From: Candidatus Uabimicrobium amorphum
Lineage (GTDB): Bacteria; Planctomycetota; Uabimicrobiia; Uabimicrobiales; Uabimicrobiaceae
NCBI RefSeq assembly: GCF_009002475.1
Contig: NZ_AP019860.1
Coordinates: 6,214,501-6,278,500, forward strand
Direction of reading: 5' to 3'
DNA: 64,000 bases
A program made the position numbers and the translations under genes. Positions within the stretch are counted from its first letter, which is position 1, and every line of letters starts with the position of its first letter. A model generated the notes under the pieces. That model was not told the origin of the DNA and did no database searches. It saw only the letters and a program-made list of their open reading frames with translations. This document shows positions 1 to 9,194 of this stretch, in pieces.

Positions 1-1
1 G

Positions 2-709
2 GTACAACATCTCATTCCTCTACTAAAAGATTCTTATACACAAGAAGTAGCAGCAGAAGTATTGGGCAAAATAGGGGAAAAAGCTCATTTGGCAGTGCCA
101 CATCTCATCCCTCTCTTAAAATATGATAGTGAATGTGAAGATAATGTTAGAGAGAAAGCAGCAAAAGCGCTGAGGAAAATTGGAGAGAAAAAGATACCAC
201 AGATTGTACCTCTTTTGAAAAATAAAGAAGATTTTTGGATTAGATATTTAGCATTAAAAGAATTAGTAAATACAGGAGAAAAAGCTGTACCATCTCTTAC
301 CCCTCTATTAAAAGACTCTGATGAATACGTTAGGAATTCAGCTGTTTATGCGCTAAAGGAAATCGCAAAAGAAAATCCCAAGACAGTTATTTCTTACACT
401 AGACGTTTTCTACAAGAAGAAAAAAATCAAGCAGCGTTAGAACTTTTGAACTCATGTGTATGGCAAGCTTATATTGAAGAAGATAAGAGTGTATTTTCCC
501 AAGAAGATATACAACTTTTAGCAATATCAGAAGACTATAATATTCTAAATACTACCGCGACAATTTATGCCTGGCAGGGAAATACAAAAAAAGCAAACAT
601 ATACTCATCCAAAGCATTTAGAGAAACGGCTAAACGAGTAAAGCTTTTACTTGAGGGAAAAACCCCAAAACAAGTTGAAGAAGAAATAAAAACTAAGAAT
701 AGTTTTTGA
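2..709 (+). CDS. HEAT-repeat protein, 3' end of a larger gene (5' end outside window)
   Basis: The frame is open from base 2 and has no start of its own in the window, so this is the tail of a longer gene. It reads as HEAT-like units of about 33 residues (pattern IGEKA..AVP.LIPLLKD), then a non-repeat C-terminal module of about 90 residues containing YAWQGNTKKAN and KRVKLLLEGKTPKQVE. That module is almost the same as the end of the 16391-19204 reading frame and is recognisable in the proteins at 1065-7418 and 30178-30483. By analogy with its full-length relatives the missing N-terminus may carry a signal peptide and a caspase-like domain, but this cannot be seen. HEAT solenoids usually bind other proteins. 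The gene converges on the 1065-7418 gene. Confidence 0.9.
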   Translation, partial: VQHLIPLLKDSYTQEVAAEVLGKIGEKAHLAVPHLIPLLKYDSECEDNVREKAAKALRKIGEKKIPQIVPLLKNKEDFWIRYLALKELVNTGEKAVPSLTPLLKDSDEYVRNSAVYALKEIAKENPKTVISYTRRFLQEEKNQAALELLNSCVWQAYIEEDKSVFSQEDIQLLAISEDYNILNTTATIYAWQGNTKKANIYSSKAFRETAKRVKLLLEGKTPKQVEEEIKTKNSF

Positions 710-1064
710 TGCGATTTACAGCTTTAAATAGCAAATCTAAATTGTAAAAGCGGGCTTTTAAAAGCATCTAATGATTCTGTAGAAAAGAATTTAGTAGCAA
801 AGAAGTAAAGATTTTTGCAAACGTTATCCAAATCATTGAGGAGTCAGTTACTTATAAAATTTGGTATTTAATCAAGCAAACTCAAAATATCTGATAACTG
901 CTCAAATGTCAAAATTATGTTGTCTCAGCATAATTCTGGCCACCTCTCCAGTTTTGCTCCGACAAGGATGGGTGAGGGCAAGACCGGAGAGGTAGGGTGT
1001 CAGGTAATTTTAAACTTGTCTTACGGTGTACGTCAGATCAGATAGAGACTTTTACAGTTTTTTA
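710..1064. other. Convergent intergenic region with an imperfect hairpin
   Basis: There is no credible gene here; it separates two convergent HEAT-family genes. The one clear structure is an imperfect inverted repeat at 942-993 with arms ACCTCTCC and GGAGAGGT. Pairing continues inward with mismatches (GTTTTGC against GCAAGAC) around a loop of about 18 bases. There is no strong T tract after it, so terminator function is possible but not shown. The sequence GGGTGTCAGG at 995-1004 differs by one base from part of the 11-bp target used by the IS4-family element at 14772. Confidence 0.5.
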
Positions 1065-4000
1065 CTACCACTCTTCGTCGTCCCAATTTTCGTCTCCATC
1101 ATCCCAATCTTCATTTTCCATTGCATATTCTGAGTCATCACCCCAGGCTTCGTGTTGCATTTCGTACTCCACTTGCTTGGGAGATTTACCTGCGAGCAGT
1201 AGTTTTACTCTTTTAGAGGTTCCTGTGGTATATTGATTTGCTTTTTTTACATTTCCTTGCCAGGCATAGATTGCTGCTACTGTATCAAGATGGTCTTTAT
1301 CTTTTGATAAAGATAAAAGTTCTAAATCTTCTTGAGCAAATTTATCTTCTTCAAGATATGCTTTTCGCATATAGAAATTCAAAACTTGAAGACCTGACGC
1401 CACCGCTACTTCATCTTTTTCTGTTTGGATAAATTTTTTAATAGGCAGGAGCACTCTTTTACCTATCTTCACTAACGCCCATATGGCATATCTTCTCGTA
1501 CTTAAGTCCTGATTTTTTAAAGCGAAAATCAGACCTGGTACAGCTTTTTCCGCTTTTTCTCCTATCTCCCCTAAAACCCATGCGGTAGCCCCTCTCACTT
1601 TAGAATCCTGGTCTTTTAAGGCAAGGATCAGAGTTGGTATTGCTTTCTCAGCTTTCTCTCCTATTTTTGCCAATGCCTCTGCTGCACAATATCTCACGTG
1701 TCTATCCTGGTCTTTGAAGGCGAGAATGAGGTCAGGCACTGCTGAGTGAGCTTTTTCTCCTATTTTTCCCAATGCTTCTGCTGCAGAACTTCTCACTATG
1801 AAATTTTTATCTTTTAGGGCAGAGATAAGCGGGGGAACAGCTTTTTCTCCTATCTTTGCCAGTGCTTCTACAGCATAACTTCTCACTATGAAATTTTTAT
1901 CTTTTAGGACAAGAGTCAGAGGTACTGCTTTCCTAGCTTTCTTAGCGATCTCAATTAATGCCCATGTTGTATATTTTCTCACATCTTCATCTGGATCTTT
2001 TAGAGCAAGGATCAGAGTTGGTATTGCTTTACTAGCTTTCTCTCCTATTTTTGCCAATGCCTCTGCTGCAGAACTTCTCACCCATTTATCCTGGTCTTTG
2101 AAGGCAAGAATAAGAGCGGGCACTGCTGAATACGCTTTTTCTCCTATTTTTCCCAATGCCTTTGCTGCAAATTCTCTCACATCCCGATTCTGGTCTTTTA
2201 GAGCAACAATAAGAGGGGGAACAGCTTTTTCTCCTATGTTTGCCAATGCCTCTGCTGCACAATATCTCACATGTTTATCCTGGTCTTTGAAGGCGAGAAT
2301 GAGGTCAGGCACTGCTGAATACGCTTTTTCTCCTATTTTTCCCAATGCTCTCGCTGCATAACTTCTCACATATTTATCCTGATTCTTTAGAGCAAGAATA
2401 AAAGTTGGTACTGCTTTCTCCGCTTTTTTCCCTATCTTTTCCAATGCCAGTGCTGCAGAATCTCTCACATCCCAATTCTCGTCTTTTAGGGTGAGAATGA
2501 GGTCAGGCACTACTGACTGAGTTTTCTCAGCTTTCTTAGCTATATTGCTTAACGCTTTTACTGCAGATTTTCTTACATATCCCTCCTGGTCTTTTAAGGC
2601 TAGAATGATAGTTGGTATTGCTTTTTCGGCTTTTTTTCCTATCTTCCCCAATGCCTGTACTGCACGCCACCTCACAACTTCATCTGGATCTTTTAGGGCA
2701 AGAATAAGAGCTGATACTGATTTCTCAACTTTCCCAGCTTTCTTAGCTATCTTGCTCAAAGCATTTACTGCATCAGACCTCACGAAGGAACTTTTATCTT
2801 TTAGGGCAGAAATAAGCGGGGGAACAGCTTTTTCTCCCATCTTTGCCAGTGCTTCTACAGCATAACTTCTCACTTCCCAACTCTCATCTTTTAACAAAAA
2901 TACTACAAACTCTATATTTTTTATGTTATTTATCTTTCCTAGAGTTCTGCCGACAGATACTCCTACACTTCTGCCTCTGCCTTTCAGAGCAAAGATAAGA
3001 GCTGGCGCTACCTTCTCTAATTTTTCAGTTTTTTCTCCTATCTTCCACAAGGCCTCTGCTGCAGAATTTCTCACATCTCCACTCTGGTCTTTTAGGGTGA
3101 GAATAAGGTCAGGCACTGCTGAGTGAGCTTTTTCTCCTATTTTTCCCAATGCCTCTGCTACTTTCTCTTTGACATACTCCTCTTCGTCTTGTAAGAGAGG
3201 GATGAGATGTGGCACTGCCAAATGAGCTTTTTCTCCTATGTTTCCCAATGCCTGTGCTACACACCACCTCACAACTTCATCTGGATCTTTTAGGGCAAGG
3301 ATCAGAGCTGGCACTGCTTTTTCGGCTTTTTCTCCTATGTTTCCCAATGCCTCTGTTGCCGATTTTTCCACCCATTTACTTTCATCTTTTAGAGCAAGAA
3401 TAAGAGTTGGTATTGCCTCTTTAGCCTTTTCTCCTATTTTTCCCAATGCCTCTGCTGCAGAACTTCTCACAACTTCATCTGGATCTTTTAGGGCAAGGAT
3501 CAGAGCTGGCACTGCTTTTTCGGCTTTTTCTCCTATGTTTCCCAATGCCTCTGTTGCCGATTTTTCCACCCATTTACTTTCATCTTTTAGAGCAAGAATA
3601 AGAGTTGGTATTGCCTCTTTAGCCTTTTCTCCTATTTTTCCCAATGCCTCTGCTGCAGAACTTCTCACAACTTCATCTGGATCTTTTAGGGCAAGGATCA
3701 GAGCTGGCACTGCTTTTTCGGCTTTTTCTCCTATTTCGCCTAACGCTTCTACAACTTCAGTTCTTACATATACGTCTTGTAAGAGAGGGATGAGATGTGG
3801 CACTGCTGAGTAAGCTTTTTCTCCTATTTTTCCCAATGCCCGTGCTGTAGAGCTTCTTACACCTGCATGGTTATTTTGTAACAAAGGTATTAAATATGGC
3901 ACTGCGGAGTGAGCTTTTTCTCCTATACCTCCCAATGCCTTTGCGGCATGAGCTCTTAGACCAGGATCTTCATTTTTTAAAGCAAGAATCAGGTCTGGTA

Positions 4001-7000
4001 CTACGGAACATGCTTTTTCTCCTATTTTTCCCAATGCCTCTACTGCACAATATCTCATCTTCGAATCTTTGTCTTTTAGAGCAAGAATAAGAGCTGGTAT
4101 TGCCTCTTTCGCCTTTTCTCCTATTTTTCCCAATGCCTCTGCTACAGTCTCTTTGACATACTCCTCTTCGTCTTGTAAGAGAGGGATGAGATGTGGCACT
4201 GCTGAGTAAGCTTTTTCTCCTATTTTTCCCAATGCCTCTGCTGCACAACATCTCACATCTCCACTCTGGTCTTTTAGGGTGAAAATGAGGTCAGGCACTG
4301 CTGAGAGAGCTTTTTCTCCTATTTTCCCCAATGCCTTTGCTGCACAATATCTCATCTTCGAATCTTTGTCTTTTAGAACAAGAATCAGAGCTGGTATTGC
4401 TTTTTTTCCTATGCTTTCTAGTGCCTTTCCTGCTCTTATTCTCATCCAAACCTGCTCTTTTAGAGTAAGAATAAGAAGAGCTGGCACTACCTCTTTCGCC
4501 TCTCCTATTTTTTCCAATGCCTGTGCGGCATCCATTCTCACACCCTCATTCTGGTCTTTTAGAGCAACAATAAGAGTTGGTACTGCCTCTTCCGCTTTTT
4601 TTCCTATTTTTCCCAGTGCCTGTGTTACGTGTCCTCTGACACTCACATTCTGGTCTTTTAGGGCAACAATAAGAGCTGACACTGCTTTTTCCGCTTTTTC
4701 TCCTATGTTTCCCAATGCCTGTGCGGCAGAACTTCTCGTCTCCGAATCTTTATCTTTTAGAGCAACAATAAGAGCCGGTATGGCTTCTTTCACCTTTTCT
4801 CCTACGTTTCCCAATGCCTGTGCCGCCGATTTTCTCACATCCACATCCTGGTCTTTTAGAGCAACAATAAGAGCTGGTACTGCTTCTCTTATACTTTTTA
4901 TATTTCTCAATCCTTCCACTGCATTTCTTCTCACATCAGGGTCCTGATCTTTTAAGACCTCTAAAAGAATTTTTGCTGTAGAATATTTTTCTTGCGAGAT
5001 TATAATGTCAATAGCAATTTGTTTTTCAAACGAATCCCTTTCATTTATAGAAATGAAAAACTTTGTAAGAAAGGATTCTATCATCTCACTTTTCTTTATA
5101 ATGGAAGCTGCCTGCGATCTTATTTTTTCACTTTCATTTCGATTTATAATGATCTCGTAAAGGCTATCAAAAATCTTCTTTGCTAAAACCGGAATAAAAA
5201 AATCTTGGTCTTCCTGGCTTAATTGGTCTATCAACTTAAATAGCGATTTTTTTTGCCAGCTAACAAAGCAAAATAGCAGCTTTCTTGATGTCTGGTTTTT
5301 ACTATTATCAAGTTTCTTAACAATAGCAAAAAAAGCTCTTTCTCCTATTTTTTCTAGATCTTTAGCTATTTGTTTTTTCGTATCTTCATTGCTTTCTTGG
5401 AGCAATTTAAAAAGTATCGGTAAGTCTCTTTTTGCTTTTGCAAGAAACAATAGAACCTCTTCTCTTATCACTTTGTTTGTATCATTTGTTTCAAAGTATT
5501 TGATAAACTCTTTATCGGTAATTTCATCTTTCACGAGATGAAAAGCTTTTAATCTTTTTTCTTCATCTTCAGTGGATAAAAGAAATGTTTTTTTGCCATT
5601 TTTGTAGAACTCGATCTTTATTTTTCCCTCGGTATGCAACCATTGATATATTTTAATCGTCTGCCAGTAAATTTTTGCTTGTTCTTGTAGCTTTTTAGTT
5701 GTAGTACTCAGTGTTTGTAAAAGATCATTTTGTTTTTGTCTTTCTTTTCTTACAACTAATGGAAGTTTTTTATCTTTTTTATATTCTTTCCACTCTTTAT
5801 CCTGATCGTTGCAATAGTTTTTGAAAACATTCACAAATTCTTGGTTAGCATGTATGCACAAAAACCCTAGGCAATCAATAACTTTGAAATAATCATCTTC
5901 AGAAGAAAATTTGTTTCTAGATTTTGCTAGTTTCAACAAGGGAGGTATCACATTAGAAAATTCTTTTATATTGTGAGCATGTTGCTGTGCTACATTTTTA
6001 ATAAATTTTAACGCCGCCATACGAGGAAATGTTTGTTCGTCTTGGAGTAGTTTTGCAATGTGAGGTAGAGCACTTTTCACCAAAGCAGTCTGGTCTTTTT
6101 TGTGTGCCTGACCATCAATAAAGTTTTCTAATGCTTCACATCCTGAGCGCCGAAATGAGGCAAATTCAATACCGTTGAGATACAACGGGGCAACCATTTT
6201 AGGATTGAGTACTTTTTCTGTGGGAAAAAACATAAAATCGCCATTTCCCCCTAGAGTACCATACCGTGGAGCCTGAGAGGCTTTTATTCTTTTGTCATTT
6301 ACCAGCGTATCCATCATATAAAACCCTAGCTGAGATGCTAAAACGACACCATCGTCGCGTCCTGTTAATCCTTGAATAGCTTGCAAAAACACAGCGGTAA
6401 ACGGTGAATGCCCCCGGCTATCTTTAAACTGTTGTGCATAAATCGCAGATTTTTCATCCAACTTATCAGCAACAACTTCATCTCCAGTACCTGCTGTTAT
6501 GATCTGAAAACTTTGGCGCTTAAATACCCTGGTAAGGTTGTCGCCTCCCGGAGTTACAAATTCATCATTTGCTAAGTCTGAAAAATCAGGTCTATATTCT
6601 CCTTCTAATAACGAGCCACTAAAACAGCAATCTAAAACCATTAAAGTGTGTCGTGCTCCAAGTGATTTCAGATTTTTGGCTATTTTTGTTAGGGACATCA
6701 TGCTTTTAACATTTGGCTTTCCCAAACCATCTTTGCTGCTATCACTCGCAACCAGATAGCCTGGAACCCCATGTCCGGCATAGAAAAAAAACAAAGCATC
6801 GTCGGATTTAACCTTTTGGCGAAGAGCTTCTATTTTATTTTTGATTAAATCTTTTGTAACTTGTTGAGTCTTGAAATTTATTGTTGTAGAGGGCTTTGTG
6901 TCTGCAAGAAGGTGAACATTGTCGAAATTATATCTGTTCTCTAAAACTCTTGCTACTTCGCTGGCATCAAGACAAGGCCCAGCTAGCGAAGTAAAATGTT

Positions 7001-7418
7001 CGTAATTATTAATTCCAATAACAATAGCATGACACTTGCCATATTGTCGTGAACTAAAGTCGGGACTAGAGCCAAGAATTGTGAGACCTCCAAGCTTTTT
7101 GGGAGGGTTTGTTGCTCTACTTCTTATGCTAACTTGGGTTTTCTTTTGAAGAGTTTTTTTAGAAGATAGCTCAATAGATCTAATTACTTTGCTTATTAGT
7201 AGAGTTAATTTATCATCATTTGCATCTAGCGCTTTTCGACGTGCTTCTTCGAGTTGAGGTAGGATTGATTTCACCTGCTTTTCGCGCAATTCTTTTATAG
7301 CTTTGATTTTTTCATTTCTTGAGCCTTGTTCCAGTTGATTAACCCAATATTTTATATCGCTATTTTCGGCGGTACAAAAACTTATTAATATAAGTATGAG
7401 AACTATTGTTTTCTTCAT
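1065..7418 (-). CDS. Secreted caspase-like (C14) peptidase with giant HEAT-repeat solenoid
   Basis: A 2117-residue protein. Residues 1-17 form a Sec signal peptide. A caspase/metacaspase-like domain spans about 125-410, with the catalytic pair visible as His216 (YAGHG) and Cys265 (LDCCFSG). A helical linker region follows to about 815. Roughly 35 HEAT-like units of about 33 residues (VR..AAEALGKIGEKA..AVP.LI.ALKDQD) run from about 815 to 2000. It ends in the family C-terminal module (YAWQGNVKKAN, KSPKQVE) and a very acidic Trp/Asp-rich tail ending DDEEW. It is the last gene of the minus-strand secreted operon, 72 bp after the astacin gene. Known for the family: C14 peptidases usually cut after Arg/Lys or Asp and bacterial ones are mostly cytosolic, so the signal peptide is notable. 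Substrate unknown. Start supported by a GAGAAAG site. Confidence 0.93.
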   Translation of the reverse strand: MKKTIVLILILISFCTAENSDIKYWVNQLEQGSRNEKIKAIKELREKQVKSILPQLEEARRKALDANDDKLTLLISKVIRSIELSSKKTLQKKTQVSIRSRATNPPKKLGGLTILGSSPDFSSRQYGKCHAIVIGINNYEHFTSLAGPCLDASEVARVLENRYNFDNVHLLADTKPSTTINFKTQQVTKDLIKNKIEALRQKVKSDDALFFFYAGHGVPGYLVASDSSKDGLGKPNVKSMMSLTKIAKNLKSLGARHTLMVLDCCFSGSLLEGEYRPDFSDLANDEFVTPGGDNLTRVFKRQSFQIITAGTGDEVVADKLDEKSAIYAQQFKDSRGHSPFTAVFLQAIQGLTGRDDGVVLASQLGFYMMDTLVNDKRIKASQAPRYGTLGGNGDFMFFPTEKVLNPKMVAPLYLNGIEFASFRRSGCEALENFIDGQAHKKDQTALVKSALPHIAKLLQDEQTFPRMAALKFIKNVAQQHAHNIKEFSNVIPPLLKLAKSRNKFSSEDDYFKVIDCLGFLCIHANQEFVNVFKNYCNDQDKEWKEYKKDKKLPLVVRKERQKQNDLLQTLSTTTKKLQEQAKIYWQTIKIYQWLHTEGKIKIEFYKNGKKTFLLSTEDEEKRLKAFHLVKDEITDKEFIKYFETNDTNKVIREEVLLFLAKAKRDLPILFKLLQESNEDTKKQIAKDLEKIGERAFFAIVKKLDNSKNQTSRKLLFCFVSWQKKSLFKLIDQLSQEDQDFFIPVLAKKIFDSLYEIIINRNESEKIRSQAASIIKKSEMIESFLTKFFISINERDSFEKQIAIDIIISQEKYSTAKILLEVLKDQDPDVRRNAVEGLRNIKSIREAVPALIVALKDQDVDVRKSAAQALGNVGEKVKEAIPALIVALKDKDSETRSSAAQALGNIGEKAEKAVSALIVALKDQNVSVRGHVTQALGKIGKKAEEAVPTLIVALKDQNEGVRMDAAQALEKIGEAKEVVPALLILTLKEQVWMRIRAGKALESIGKKAIPALILVLKDKDSKMRYCAAKALGKIGEKALSAVPDLIFTLKDQSGDVRCCAAEALGKIGEKAYSAVPHLIPLLQDEEEYVKETVAEALGKIGEKAKEAIPALILALKDKDSKMRYCAVEALGKIGEKACSVVPDLILALKNEDPGLRAHAAKALGGIGEKAHSAVPYLIPLLQNNHAGVRSSTARALGKIGEKAYSAVPHLIPLLQDVYVRTEVVEALGEIGEKAEKAVPALILALKDPDEVVRSSAAEALGKIGEKAKEAIPTLILALKDESKWVEKSATEALGNIGEKAEKAVPALILALKDPDEVVRSSAAEALGKIGEKAKEAIPTLILALKDESKWVEKSATEALGNIGEKAEKAVPALILALKDPDEVVRWCVAQALGNIGEKAHLAVPHLIPLLQDEEEYVKEKVAEALGKIGEKAHSAVPDLILTLKDQSGDVRNSAAEALWKIGEKTEKLEKVAPALIFALKGRGRSVGVSVGRTLGKINNIKNIEFVVFLLKDESWEVRSYAVEALAKMGEKAVPPLISALKDKSSFVRSDAVNALSKIAKKAGKVEKSVSALILALKDPDEVVRWRAVQALGKIGKKAEKAIPTIILALKDQEGYVRKSAVKALSNIAKKAEKTQSVVPDLILTLKDENWDVRDSAALALEKIGKKAEKAVPTFILALKNQDKYVRSYAARALGKIGEKAYSAVPDLILAFKDQDKHVRYCAAEALANIGEKAVPPLIVALKDQNRDVREFAAKALGKIGEKAYSAVPALILAFKDQDKWVRSSAAEALAKIGEKASKAIPTLILALKDPDEDVRKYTTWALIEIAKKARKAVPLTLVLKDKNFIVRSYAVEALAKIGEKAVPPLISALKDKNFIVRSSAAEALGKIGEKAHSAVPDLILAFKDQDRHVRYCAAEALAKIGEKAEKAIPTLILALKDQDSKVRGATAWVLGEIGEKAEKAVPGLIFALKNQDLSTRRYAIWALVKIGKRVLLPIKKFIQTEKDEVAVASGLQVLNFYMRKAYLEEDKFAQEDLELLSLSKDKDHLDTVAAIYAWQGNVKKANQYTTGTSKRVKLLLAGKSPKQVEYEMQHEAWGDDSEYAMENEDWDDGDENWDDEEW
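3271..3735. repeat. 198-bp tandem duplication inside the HEAT region
   Basis: A 198-bp unit (66 codons, two HEAT repeats) starts at 3271, 3469 and 3667. I read the first two copies as identical; the third breaks off after about 70 bases. The surrounding HEAT units are clearly diverged at DNA level, so this is a recent in-frame duplication. Confidence 0.9.
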
Positions 7419-7490
7419 GACTTTCTCTATATAATTTGCGATTCGATATTTGAATATATTTTATTACACATCTTTAACTAGTATTCATAT

Positions 7491-9161
7491 CTACTCTTTA
7501 TGAATTTCTGCTAAAAACTTTCCGCCTTTTTTAGCGTGAAAACCTGGTTTGAGAGTTATCTTTCTTCGGGCTTTCAACATCATTTCACCACCAGGAGCAT
7601 TTTGAAAAGTACTAACATCAATATTTACTGCTTTTTCAATATTAGCCTGTTGCTCTCCGAATTGTTCTTGTGAGCGAATAGTCACATTTTTCAACAGCTT
7701 TTTGATTACAACATCATCCATATTTCTTTCTACTAGTTGTTGTCTACTATCCTCAACAAATTCATCACTTGCTTCACTTCCTGTATACATGAGATAAAAA
7801 CTTTTAATCTTTTTCGTTGCTTTCTTGGCTATCAGATAACGCATTTCTAATAAGCCATAATCATGCATGTAGTTACTACACTCTACTATCTCGTTGATAT
7901 CAGGTTGGCGTGAGAGTATTTCTTCAAAAGCACGATAGAGTTCACGTTGTACAAATCGATGGTTGTCAGAACTTCTGGTATATGGGTATAATTTATTTGC
8001 AAAATATCGATCTACGCTAGATAAGGTGTGACGTCCTCCCCACCATGGATAAATATCTAGATTTCCTGACTTTGAGTTTGGCATTAGTATATAACGGATA
8101 TCATCAATATTGGTTCTGATGTAAATGTTGTCATTATTTCTATATAAAATTATTTCAGCATCTTTGTCGATTTCTAGTCCTTCTTTGCGGAAATCATAGC
8201 GCATCTCTAAAGTATTACGCCATCCTTTGAGATCCTCTTCATGTTTACCATCTAAAATTCCCAGGCGGTACTTGCTGTAGTCTTTTACCAGGTGCAAATT
8301 AATCGGATAACACATAATAGAGTGAGGATCAAAATCTGTTGTAGCATGCATAGGTTTGAATCGTACTTCCACTATTTCACTTTGGAATGGCCCCGTGTTG
8401 TATCCCTGATTGTTAGATGAGTCAGAATTGATTTGTTGTACCTTACCATAAACTCTACGCGTAAAAGAACTGCCTTTTAGTTTTGTCATATTTATAGACA
8501 TCATACTGCGAACGACTTCATCTTCTTTTTTAGGGTAGATTTCCTTGTAGTAATTGAAAAGTTTCTCCTCATCCCACTCTACTCTAAAGTTCGGACTTTG
8601 TTGTTCATGTTTAAAACCCATAGCATGGCCGAATTCGTGTAATATGGTTCCATATGTATAAGAGTCGTAAGGAATGACCTTTTTGCCACCAATTTCTCTC
8701 AACACATCACTGCGCAATTTTGTTTTCTTGGACTTTTTATCATAGTAGTAAAACAAAAAGTTCATGCTTGGATTTTTACCTTTAGAATCCGTCCCTACAT
8801 AAGAGTTGTTACCTTGGCTGGAAGAAATATTTACCGTAATTTGAGCTTTGCTGCTGTTATCAAATACAAAATCGATTCCACAACACTGTTCCCAGTTGTC
8901 TTCTACGATTTTTTGAATCTGCTGTTCAAGGATACGATTTCTGATACCAACAAAACGAACATGAAGAACTCTTTCGTTTTTAGGCCATAATTTTTTAACA
9001 GCACCAACAAGAGAGAGACCTGACTGTTCTTCTTGTTGGTGTGTTTGCTCGGTAAAGTTTTCGCTACTTAAGTCAACTGTTTTACACATATCTTGTGCAG
9101 GTAAAAATATACTCCAGTGTAAAAGTAAACATAAAAGAGGCCAATTCTTTAGATTAAGCAT
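7491..9161 (-). CDS. Secreted astacin-like (M12A) zinc metalloprotease
   Basis: A zinc endopeptidase of the astacin type. The signature HEFGHAMGFKHE gives zinc ligands His175, His179 and His185 with catalytic Glu176. The downstream SIMCYP fits the Met-turn (SxMHY in astacins) with Cys in place of His. An N-terminal hydrophobic segment ending LPAQ is a signal peptide. The C-terminus (ITLKPGFHAKKGGKF) is a coathanger-stack-like motif shared with other exported proteins here. The start at 9161 is chosen over the in-frame ATG at 9167 because AGGAG lies 7 bases before the former and directly abuts the latter. The gene follows the esterase fusion by 33 bp in the operon. Extracellular proteolysis is likely; the substrate cannot be inferred. 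Confidence 0.9.
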   Translation of the reverse strand: MLNLKNWPLLCLLLHWSIFLPAQDMCKTVDLSSENFTEQTHQQEEQSGLSLVGAVKKLWPKNERVLHVRFVGIRNRILEQQIQKIVEDNWEQCCGIDFVFDNSSKAQITVNISSSQGNNSYVGTDSKGKNPSMNFLFYYYDKKSKKTKLRSDVLREIGGKKVIPYDSYTYGTILHEFGHAMGFKHEQQSPNFRVEWDEEKLFNYYKEIYPKKEDEVVRSMMSINMTKLKGSSFTRRVYGKVQQINSDSSNNQGYNTGPFQSEIVEVRFKPMHATTDFDPHSIMCYPINLHLVKDYSKYRLGILDGKHEEDLKGWRNTLEMRYDFRKEGLEIDKDAEIILYRNNDNIYIRTNIDDIRYILMPNSKSGNLDIYPWWGGRHTLSSVDRYFANKLYPYTRSSDNHRFVQRELYRAFEEILSRQPDINEIVECSNYMHDYGLLEMRYLIAKKATKKIKSFYLMYTGSEASDEFVEDSRQQLVERNMDDVVIKKLLKNVTIRSQEQFGEQQANIEKAVNIDVSTFQNAPGGEMMLKARRKITLKPGFHAKKGGKFLAEIHKE

Positions 9162-9194
9162 TATCATTCTCCTGCAAAACCACTAACAAACTTG

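Noticed and set aside
1888..4947. Long plus-strand frames opposite the HEAT gene
   Set aside because: They are reverse-strand shadows of the HEAT repeats; their apparent repeats mirror the repeat units of the real gene.
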